28,840 bases of DNA from the NCBI GenBank assembly GCA_050736615.1, contig JBOHWL010000070.1, positions 1 through 28,840 on the forward strand, written 5' to 3'. Positions 22,721-28,840 of the stretch are shown piece by piece. Positions within the stretch are counted from its first letter, which is position 1. The number at the start of each line of letters is the position of its first letter. Made by a program: the position numbers and the translations under genes. The notes under the pieces were generated by a model. The model was not told the DNA's origin. It saw only the letters and a program-made list of their open reading frames with translations, and made no database searches. Origin of the DNA: JBOHWJ01 sp050736615. Its GTDB lineage: Bacteria > Desulfobacterota > Binatia > Binatales > Binataceae.

Positions 22721-23383
22721 TCACCCAGGACGAATCCGCTCGAGTATGGCCAGGAAGCTCAGCGTCAAGCTGTAGGTCAGCCCCCAGATAACCTGCTCAC
22801 CATACAGGATTGCCGGATGCTCACTTACGAGGGCTTCCGAATTTCTCCCGTTCCGCCCTTCACCCGTAACCTCCGCGGGTCGCTCGGCCAGCCTTCGCCA
22901 GCGATAAACACCGCGATAACGTGGATCACGCAGCGCCGCGATTGGGACATCAAAAATATCGGCAACTTCGCGCGGATTCGGCGTCCATGTGCACAGGTCC
23001 GGAATCATGCCTACGAAGGGCGTCACCACTATATCGGTGCTATGCGTACGCACGGCCGGAAAGCTGCCGAGCACCTCAACCGTGTCGGGTTCGATGCCGA
23101 CTTCCTCCTGTGCCTCGCGCAAAGCCGCCGCGAGCAGGTCGCGATCGTAGCGATGGTCGAAGCGCCCGCCGGGAAAGGCTACCTGGCCGCGGTGGCTGAC
23201 GAGCCGGTCGGACCGCCGCGTATAGAGCACGCGCGGCGTATTCTCACGATGAAATAAAGGCACGAGCACGGCGGCCGAGCTTCGTTCGGTGCCAGCTTTC
23301 GGCCTGGCGGCAGTGCCGGCGGGTGCAAGTTCGGCGCGCAACACGTCGCGAAATAGTTCGAAATTGAATGAAACCTCGTTCAT
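22721..23383 (-). CDS. Nudix hydrolase of the CoA pyrophosphatase (NudL/CoAse) group
   Basis: 220 residues. The CoAse-specific signature (RRSDRLVSHRGQVAFPGGRFD, in part) comes directly before the Nudix box, which ends REAQEEVGI with all three catalytic Glu residues. Family members cleave CoA or acyl-CoA to acyl-phosphopantetheine and 3',5'-ADP, so this protein may tune the CoA pool or remove damaged CoA. The ATG at 23383 follows a GTG at 23386 in frame; the ATG is preferred, and no strong ribosome site decides. An insertion of about 20 residues near GEGRNGRNSEALVSE makes it slightly longer than the E. coli homologue. It diverges from thiI. Confidence 0.9.
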   Translation of the reverse strand: MNEVSFNFELFRDVLRAELAPAGTAARPKAGTERSSAAVLVPLFHRENTPRVLYTRRSDRLVSHRGQVAFPGGRFDHRYDRDLLAAALREAQEEVGIEPDTVEVLGSFPAVRTHSTDIVVTPFVGMIPDLCTWTPNPREVADIFDVPIAALRDPRYRGVYRWRRLAERPAEVTGEGRNGRNSEALVSEHPAILYGEQVIWGLTYSLTLSFLAILERIRPG

Positions 23384-23440
23384 CACGATGCTTTCGTAGC
23401 GAAGGAGCCTGTCTTTTACATAACTGATTGTTTCCGCATG

Positions 23441-23460
23441 TTCGCGCAGCCGTGCGCGAA
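23441..23460. repeat. Perfect 8-bp palindrome upstream of thiI
   Basis: TTCGCGCA and TGCGCGAA flank a 4-base loop in the 191-base gap between the divergent Nudix and thiI genes. It could be a transcription factor site or an RNA hairpin. No T run follows. Confidence 0.35.
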
Positions 23461-23574
23461 TCTACAGATTTATAATCGTGTGGCGGGGCTTCACGCGCAA
23501 GCCCGCGGCTGGCACTCTGATATGATCGCGCTCTGAATCCAAGGGGCTAAAAGCGCCGCAGGGCGCTGATCGCA

Positions 23575-24765
23575 ATGCGTTACTTAATCGGCAGATACCA
23601 CGAGATCATTCTCAAGGGCCGCAATCGCTGGCGCTTCGTCGATCAGCTCAAAGGCAATTTGCGTGCGGTTTTCGCCGATTTCCGCTTGGGCGTGGTGCGT
23701 GGCGAGGGGCCGCGCCTAATGGTTGGGGTGCCGGACGAAATCACCGATGCGATAGTGGCCGAGCGCGCGGCGTTGCTGTTCGGCTTGCAGAATTTTTCGA
23801 TCAGCCGGCCGGTCGGACTCGAGATTGAAAACGTCAAGCGCGAAGCGTTAATGATCGCGCAGCGCAATACCGACGCGCGCAGTTTTCGCATCGCCACCAG
23901 ACGCGCGGACAAGCGCTATCCGCTCAACTCGATGACGATCGACCGCATTGCCGGCGCGGCAGTGCATGAGGCGACCGGGCTCGCGGTCGATCTTAATCAT
24001 CCCGATTTGACCATTTCGATTGAGATTCTGCCCGATTCGGCCTATGTGTCCGACGGCAAGCATGCGGGCGCCGGCGGACTTCCCGTCGGGATCACCGGAC
24101 GTGGCATGGTACTGCTGTCGGGCGGGATCGATTCGCCGGTGGCGGCGTATAGAATGATGCGGCGCGGGCTGCGCGCCGACTTTGTTCATTTCCACAGTTA
24201 TCCGCTGGTTTCATCCGCAAGCCGCGAAAAGGCCGGTGAACTTGCCGCCGCTCTGACGCGTTATCAAGCCCGATCAACGCTGACGTTGGTGCCGTTCGCC
24301 GAGATTCAGCGTGAAATCGTCGCCCGCACGCAGCGGCCGCTCAGAGTGGTGCTCTATCGCCGCTTCATGCTGCGAATCGCGACGGTGCTGGCGCGGCAAA
24401 GCGGCGCGCAGGCGCTAGTCACGGGCGAAAGCCTGGGGCAGGTTGCCTCGCAGACGCTGGAGAACATGACCGTGATCGAGCAGGCGGCCGAATTGCCCGT
24501 CATCCGGCCGCTGGTCGGGATGGATAAGAATGAAATTATCGAGCAGGCGCGCCGCCTCGGTACGTTCGAAACCTCGATTCTTCCCGATCAGGATTGCTGC
24601 TCGCTGTTTATTCCCGCTCATCCGGAAACCCGTGCGCGGATAGAGCAGGTGCTGGAGGTGGAAGCACGCTTCGAAATCGAGCGGATGGTTGAGGACGCGG
24701 TGCGGCGCGCCGAAGTAACACGCCATCGGTTCCCTCAGCGTGCTACAGCCGAGGTGGATTCTTAA
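23575..24765 (+). CDS. thiI: tRNA 4-thiouridine synthase ThiI (without rhodanese domain)
   Basis: 396 residues. ThiI adenylates U8 of tRNA and installs sulfur to make 4-thiouridine, a near-UV sensor; some homologues also serve thiazole synthesis. Visible: the ferredoxin-like start YLIGRYHEIILKGRNR, a THUMP domain to about 165, the PP-loop SGGIDSPVA at 182-190, and Cys341-Cys342 in LPDQDCCSLF, one of which matches the Cys344 of E. coli ThiI. The chain ends soon after, so the C-terminal rhodanese of the 482-residue E. coli protein is missing, as in many bacteria; sulfur must come from a separate carrier. The stop TAA shares bases with the converging permease stop (TTAA, 24762-24765). Confidence 0.95.
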   Translation: MRYLIGRYHEIILKGRNRWRFVDQLKGNLRAVFADFRLGVVRGEGPRLMVGVPDEITDAIVAERAALLFGLQNFSISRPVGLEIENVKREALMIAQRNTDARSFRIATRRADKRYPLNSMTIDRIAGAAVHEATGLAVDLNHPDLTISIEILPDSAYVSDGKHAGAGGLPVGITGRGMVLLSGGIDSPVAAYRMMRRGLRADFVHFHSYPLVSSASREKAGELAAALTRYQARSTLTLVPFAEIQREIVARTQRPLRVVLYRRFMLRIATVLARQSGAQALVTGESLGQVASQTLENMTVIEQAAELPVIRPLVGMDKNEIIEQARRLGTFETSILPDQDCCSLFIPAHPETRARIEQVLEVEARFEIERMVEDAVRRAEVTRHRFPQRATAEVDS

Positions 24766-26054
24766 ATTCCCGCGTGCAGCATCACGATTTCTATCGCCAG
24801 CGTGATTATCGTCAAGGGCACGCCGGCGCGCATATATTCTGCGAAGCTGATCGTGATTTGCTCGCGTCGCGCCGCTTCGACCACGATTAAATTGGTAATC
24901 GAGCCGAGGATCGTGAGGTTGCCCGCCAGCGTGCTGGCACTTGCGATCACCAGCGCAGCCTCGCGGTTCCAGTGATAGGAGCGATAAAGCGGGCGGAACA
25001 ACATCACGGCCGGAACGTTGCTGACGAGATTGGAAAGGATCGCCGTGACTGCGGTCAGCACCGCGAGATTGAGCAGGCGATGGGAGCCAATCGCGGCGAC
25101 AATGCGGTCCTGCACGCCGGTTTGTTCCGCTCCCGCGACAACGATAAAGAGACCGGCGAACATCAATAGCAGCGTCCAATCGATCAGCTTATAAACGCGC
25201 GCGGGTTTGATCCGGCGAGTGAAGAGCGAAACCGCGCCGGCCGCAATTGCGACCAAATCGGTTGGCAGTCCGGCAATGAAGCCTCCAAGCACGCCCAGCG
25301 CGATGAGCGTCGAGCGGACCAAATAGCCGCGCGACACCCGGAGCCGGGGTGGCGCGGCGTTCGCCCGCTCAAGTCGCACTCCGCGTAATTGATTGCGATA
25401 CAAAGTCGCAACGATGACATAATTAACCACCAGCCCGACCACCGCCAGCGGCGCCAGCCGGGTGGCGAACCCGCCATAGCTCAGATGCGCGAAGCCGGCC
25501 ACGATCATGTTTTGAGGATTGCCGGTAATAGTGGCGACGCTGCCGATATTCGCAGCGGTCGCCAATGCAATCAGGTATGGCAGCGGACTTACGTCGAGCG
25601 CGCGCGAAACGTCGATTAACAGCGGTGCCAGCGCCAGGCAGACCACGTCATTGATGAAAAACGCGGCGAGGATGCCGGCCGCCGCGATCGTCATCGCGAG
25701 CAACCCGAAGCCCGAATGCGCGCGGAGCAACAGGCCGCGCGCCGCCTTGGTAAAGGCTCCCGAAAGGCGCAGATTAGCCACCACAATCATCATCCCCAGC
25801 AGCAGCGCCAGAGTGCGGAAGTCGATTGCGGCCAGCGCTTGACGTCGGCTCAACACTCCCGCCAGTACCATCGCAACCGCGCCCGCCAAGGCGGCGCCGG
25901 TGCGGTCGAGTTTCAAATATGGCAATTTGCCGGCCGCGATGACGAAATAGGTCGCCGCGAAGATCGCCAAGGGCAGGATCAGCGGGAGGGAAGCGAAGCC
26001 GCCATGGGAGTCCGCGATCTGGGTGAGGGAGATCAGGGTGATGCAAGGCTGCAT
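24762..26054 (-). CDS. ArsB/CitMHS-superfamily permease (YbiR-like)
   Basis: 430 residues with about eleven membrane segments. The family's two paired motifs are present: FFINDVVCLALAPLL in the first half and LVSNVPAVMLF in the second, together with the signature ATAANIGSVATITGNPQN and its second-half counterpart STLAGNLTILGSITNLIV. This is the ion transporter superfamily that includes ArsB, NhaD, CitMHS and YbiR. The substrate may be an anion (dicarboxylate, sulfate, arsenite) or Na+/H+. It is 14 kb from arsM, so no arsenite role is claimed. The ATG at 26054 leaves a short polar N-tail before the first helix. The 206-base gap to the next gene holds no other feature I can support. Confidence 0.88.
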   Translation of the reverse strand: MQPCITLISLTQIADSHGGFASLPLILPLAIFAATYFVIAAGKLPYLKLDRTGAALAGAVAMVLAGVLSRRQALAAIDFRTLALLLGMMIVVANLRLSGAFTKAARGLLLRAHSGFGLLAMTIAAAGILAAFFINDVVCLALAPLLIDVSRALDVSPLPYLIALATAANIGSVATITGNPQNMIVAGFAHLSYGGFATRLAPLAVVGLVVNYVIVATLYRNQLRGVRLERANAAPPRLRVSRGYLVRSTLIALGVLGGFIAGLPTDLVAIAAGAVSLFTRRIKPARVYKLIDWTLLLMFAGLFIVVAGAEQTGVQDRIVAAIGSHRLLNLAVLTAVTAILSNLVSNVPAVMLFRPLYRSYHWNREAALVIASASTLAGNLTILGSITNLIVVEAARREQITISFAEYMRAGVPLTIITLAIEIVMLHAGI

Positions 26055-26260
26055 GCGGGTCTCGTCATGATTAAGTCCGGCGCGGTCACCGTCAAGCTGT
26101 TAACGAAGCCCACGATCACCGAAATGGAGCATAAGGTGCGCTTTTGGGTGTTCAAGGCCAGACGTAATGGCGCTATATTCCGACCGAGGTGTGCAAAGGC
26201 CGTGTCGGAAATTCAAAGCCAAACCTGAAAATCGCTGAATCGCCTCGGAGGTGAACGCCG

Positions 26261-27298
26261 ATGCTTTTGCGCGAATTGAACCACGCGAGCTGCAAGACCT
26301 ACCTGGTGCTGTCAGAGGAACGGCATGCCGCCGCGCTGATCGACCCGGTGCGTGAGCGGATCGATCGTTATCTCGCGATGCTGGCGTATCTTGGCGCGCG
26401 CCTCGAAATGGTGATTGACACCCATACCCACGCCGACCATCGCAGTGGTGCACTGGACTTGCGCGAACTGACCGGCGCACCGATCGTAATGCATCGGCGG
26501 GCGCCGGCACCGCACGTGGATACCCATGTTGAGGACGGACAATTATTGCGCGTCGGGGAGATTGAACTGCAAGTGCTGTATACTCCCGGCCATAGCACCG
26601 ATTCAGTGAGCCTGTACTGCGAGGGGCGTGTGATGACCGGCGATCTGTTGCTGATTCATGGCACCGGCCGATGCGATTTCGCGGGCGGCGACGCCGGCGC
26701 GGGCTATGATTCCATCATGGCCAAGCTGTTCACGCTCCCGGAAGACACGGCGGTGTTCCCCGCGCACGATTACCGCGGCCATGCGTCTTCCACCATCGCC
26801 GATGAAAAGCGCTCCAACCCGCGCCTGCGCGGACGCTCGCGCGCCGAGTATGTCGAGCTGATGAATCATCTCGGCCTGGCGCTGCCCAACGGAATCCAGG
26901 AGGCGCTGCAACCCAATCAGAGTGATATCGACGCTTCGATTATCAATTTTCCAACGCTTGCCCAACTCAACCAGGTGCGGCAATTGGAGCCGAACGATGT
27001 AATGGTGCGCCTGGAGCGAAGTAATCCGCCGTTCGTGCTGGACGTACGCGAAGCGGAGGAGTTTCACGGCGAGTTGGGCCATATCGGCGGCGCCACACGT
27101 ATTTCGCTGCGGGAATTGGCGGAACATGCGGACGAAATCGAACGCTACAAAGGCGTCGAGGTAATCGTGGTATGCCGGGTCGGAATGCGCAGCACGACGG
27201 CCGCCGCGATCCTGGCGGGGCTCGGCTTCGAGCACGTGTATAATCTGAAGGGCGGCATGCTCGACTGGAATGAAGCCGGTCTGCCAGTGGAACGGTAG
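26261..27298 (+). CDS. Persulfide dioxygenase-rhodanese fusion (MBL fold plus rhodanese)
   Basis: 345 residues with two domains. The metallo-beta-lactamase domain (about 1-235) is ETHE1-like: THTHADH at 54-60, His111 in TPGHS, Asp128 in TGDLLL, HGTGRCDFAGGD at 133-144 and His169 in PAHDYRG. The iron site oxidises glutathione persulfide to sulfite. The rhodanese domain (about 240-343) has its active-site loop at Cys305 in VVCRVGMRST. Such fusions couple persulfide oxidation with thiosulfate sulfur transfer and protect cells from H2S. GGAGGTGA before the ATG fixes the start. H2S is a product expected from the methanethiol oxidase homologue in this window, which gives a plausible functional link. 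Confidence 0.94.
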   Translation: MLLRELNHASCKTYLVLSEERHAAALIDPVRERIDRYLAMLAYLGARLEMVIDTHTHADHRSGALDLRELTGAPIVMHRRAPAPHVDTHVEDGQLLRVGEIELQVLYTPGHSTDSVSLYCEGRVMTGDLLLIHGTGRCDFAGGDAGAGYDSIMAKLFTLPEDTAVFPAHDYRGHASSTIADEKRSNPRLRGRSRAEYVELMNHLGLALPNGIQEALQPNQSDIDASIINFPTLAQLNQVRQLEPNDVMVRLERSNPPFVLDVREAEEFHGELGHIGGATRISLRELAEHADEIERYKGVEVIVVCRVGMRSTTAAAILAGLGFEHVYNLKGGMLDWNEAGLPVER

Positions 27299-27426
27299 GG
27301 TTAAAACATCGCGCAGGTGCGATGGATGGAGACGCAAAACGAACTCGCGAGCCGATCTTGGCAAATCTCAAAGATGCGGTGAGCGCGGATGTCGCCGATC
27401 GGCGCCCCGAGACGAGGAGAAAAACG

Positions 27427-27831
27427 GTGAAACTCCCGCTTAAGGTTGCGGAGCTTGATCATGTGGTGCTGCGATGCCGCGATCAGGCGCGGATGCTCGA
27501 ATTCTACACGCGCGTGCTGGGCCTGCATGAGGAGCGCAGGCTCGAGCGTATGGGGCTGATCCAGCTTCGCGCGGGTGCGAGCATGCTTGATTTGGTGCCG
27601 GCCAGTGAGCCACGCGCGCCGGACGCGCGCAACGTCGATCATTTTTGCCTCGGAATAGAAGCGGCGGACATGAACGCGGTGGCGAACTACTTGCGCGACT
27701 GTGGCGCGGAGGTAAGCGGCGAGCCGGTCCAACGCTATGGCGCGCGCGGCATGGGGCTATCGGTCTATACGCATGACCCCGAGGGCAACATGGTCGAACT
27801 CAAGCAGATGCCGTCCACACGGAATTCGTGA
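27427..27831 (+). CDS. VOC-superfamily (glyoxalase/bleomycin resistance-like) protein
   Basis: 134 residues, one complete vicinal-oxygen-chelate domain of paired beta-alpha-beta-beta-beta units. First half: LDHVVLRCRDQARMLEFYTRVLGL with His12 as likely metal ligand. Second half: VDHFCLGIEAADMNAVANYLRD, ending YTHDPEGNMVELKQ with the late Glu ligand. The GTG at 27427 is chosen over an ATG at 27322 because GAGGAG lies a few bases ahead and the upstream stretch does not look like this fold. It follows the persulfide dioxygenase fusion by 128 bases. Metal-dependent isomerase, dioxygenase or resistance activity cannot be separated by sequence. Confidence 0.9.
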   Translation: MKLPLKVAELDHVVLRCRDQARMLEFYTRVLGLHEERRLERMGLIQLRAGASMLDLVPASEPRAPDARNVDHFCLGIEAADMNAVANYLRDCGAEVSGEPVQRYGARGMGLSVYTHDPEGNMVELKQMPSTRNS

Positions 27832-27841
27832 CGAAAACCCC

Positions 27842-28840
27842 GTGATCACGATCGATTACACAGGCCCCAGTCACGCCGGGCGCTGTTTGTTTTCTGGGGG
27901 ATTACTGATGTTGGGCTTGCTTGCGATGGTGGCCAGCGGATGCGCGCATACGCCGCGCGGGGTCGCCGAGCATTACCTGACCGCGCTGCAACAATTCAAC
28001 TACGGCGAATGTTATGCGCTATTGTCAATCCAGGACCGTCATGATCGCACGCTGAAGGAATTTCTGACCGAAATACCACTTGCGCCCGCCGTCACGCCCG
28101 AATTGTTCCGCGCGATTCTGCACGACACGCGCTATGCACTCGGCCGCCAGCATCGCACGGTGAACCGCGCATGGGTGCCGCTTACCGTAACCACGGTCGA
28201 CCTGCCATTATGGGAGCGCACGCTGGATGCGCGAGCCGGCGCGGACGGCTCGGGTGCCGATCAGGCGGTGCGTTCGCTTGAAACCGGCGATTACCCCAAA
28301 TTCACTTATGTTGATCAGATTGTGCTCGTCAAAGAGCATCATCACTGGCATGTGTACGCCAATTTCGCCGCGCGCGATCTTGCCGGCGATCTGCGCCGTC
28401 AGGCGCTCGAGCAATACCATCAGCATCAATATCGGGGCGCCATCGCGACTTACCAGAGTCTCATGGCGATGCTGGATAAGGACGACGCCACTGGAGCCTT
28501 GGGCCTGGCGGCGCGTTACGGCCGCGAGATGAAGCTGGTCGAAAATGTCGCGGCCCAACTGCCGCAAGCGATGGCTTATGCGCCGAAACTTAAACTGAGC
28601 CACGTCGCGATGAAAATGTCGGAGGAGCATCGGGCCGCGATTTTCGGACAAATGACCAATACCGGCGCCAAGGCGATCGATGAAGTTCAGGTTGTGGTCA
28701 AATGGTACGTGCGGAAGAACAAGCACCTGCAAATGACCTTTAGTGAAGATCATCCGGTGGTTGCCACCCCGATCGTTTTCACCAGCGTCGCTGACCCGGT
28801 GCTGCCGATGGCACACAATCAGACGCGGAATTTCGGCTTT
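27842..28840 (+). CDS. Lipoprotein with TPR-like and FxLYD-like parts, 3' end cut by window
   Basis: An open frame that runs off the window (333 codons visible). A signal sequence with Arg14 and a Leu/Met-rich stretch ends at ASGC (Cys34), a lipobox-like site. Then come an NTF2-like segment (AEHYLTALQQFNYGECYALLS...), a TPR-like helix pair (LEQYHQHQYRGAIATYQSLMAML), and a C-terminal beta domain (AIFGQMTNTGAKAIDEVQVVVKWY) of the FxLYD type found in cell-envelope proteins. The GTG at 27842 is preferred because the ATG at 27908, though preceded by GGGGGA, would leave only 11 uncharged residues before the Cys. Envelope location is likely; function unknown. Confidence 0.75.
   Translation, partial: MITIDYTGPSHAGRCLFSGGLLMLGLLAMVASGCAHTPRGVAEHYLTALQQFNYGECYALLSIQDRHDRTLKEFLTEIPLAPAVTPELFRAILHDTRYALGRQHRTVNRAWVPLTVTTVDLPLWERTLDARAGADGSGADQAVRSLETGDYPKFTYVDQIVLVKEHHHWHVYANFAARDLAGDLRRQALEQYHQHQYRGAIATYQSLMAMLDKDDATGALGLAARYGREMKLVENVAAQLPQAMAYAPKLKLSHVAMKMSEEHRAAIFGQMTNTGAKAIDEVQVVVKWYVRKNKHLQMTFSEDHPVVATPIVFTSVADPVLPMAHNQTRNFGF

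Noticed and set aside
23490..23526. TATGAT box upstream of thiI as a promoter
   Set aside because: No acceptable -35 at 16-18 bases.
24762..26054. Permease as the ArsB partner of arsR-arsM
   Set aside because: The superfamily is broad, the gene is 14 kb away and oriented separately, and nothing in the sequence points to arsenite.
26151..26179. TTCAAG-17-TATATT as promoter of the persulfide dioxygenase fusion
   Set aside because: The -10 is good but the -35 matches the consensus at only three of six positions; not strong enough to list as a feature.
28208..28816. Minus-strand frame of 202 codons at the right edge
   Set aside because: The plus frame is open to the window end with a lipoprotein signal and domain-like segments; the minus frame has no recognisable features.

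Overview
The window looks like chromosomal DNA from a GC-rich, Gram-negative, aerobic, probably soil-dwelling bacterium. Gram-negative: a lipoprotein adaptor, a TolC-type channel and an RND pump form one operon. Aerobic soil life: thiolase, CaiB-type CoA transferase, luciferase-like monooxygenase, SMP-30 lactonase and amidohydrolase genes lie close together. This gene mix resembles uncultured groups once placed near the Deltaproteobacteria (for example Binatota), but the assignment is inference and no rRNA is present. I see no tRNA, CRISPR array, phage or intact insertion sequence.

Layout. 1-1102: 3' part of a thiolase. 1167-2817 (minus): FmdB-type zinc ribbon, DoxX membrane protein, BolA and CGFS glutaredoxin, the last two being the classic Fe-S trafficking pair. 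3079-4200 (minus): amidohydrolase. 4388-8696 (plus): SBP56/methanethiol oxidase-like protein, a translationally coupled histidine-containing membrane protein, and an OmpR-type response regulator with its kinase. 8697-9051: gene-poor scar with a repeat motif, an inverted repeat and a possible gene remnant. 9052-10347: divergent arsR and arsM (arsenic methylation). 10349-10651: C-terminal stub of a TauD/TfdA dioxygenase. 10855-16183: three-gene tripartite RND efflux operon with overlapping stop/start codons. 16450-16983: 3-methyladenine glycosylase I. 17038-22064 (minus): luciferase-like monooxygenase, SMP-30 lactonase, CaiB CoA transferase and an unrecognised 392-residue protein. 22179-22691: CYTH protein. 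22721-23383 (minus): CoA-type Nudix hydrolase. 23575-24765: ThiI. 24762-26054 (minus): ArsB/CitMHS-type permease. 26261-27298: persulfide dioxygenase-rhodanese fusion. 27427-27831: VOC protein. 27842-end: partial lipoprotein that the window cuts off.

Themes. Sulfur and redox chemistry recurs: the methanethiol oxidase homologue would release H2S and H2O2, the dioxygenase-rhodanese fusion handles persulfide, ThiI moves sulfur to tRNA, and the Grx-BolA pair serves Fe-S clusters. Metal and toxin defence recurs too: ArsR/ArsM, the RND pump and the two-component system.

The most interesting points are the SBP56-coupled membrane protein whose membrane segments carry histidines (a possible metal permease or accessory factor), a family of dispersed palindromic intergenic repeats with a 27-base submodule seen in three or four places, and two gene scars flanking the ars genes.
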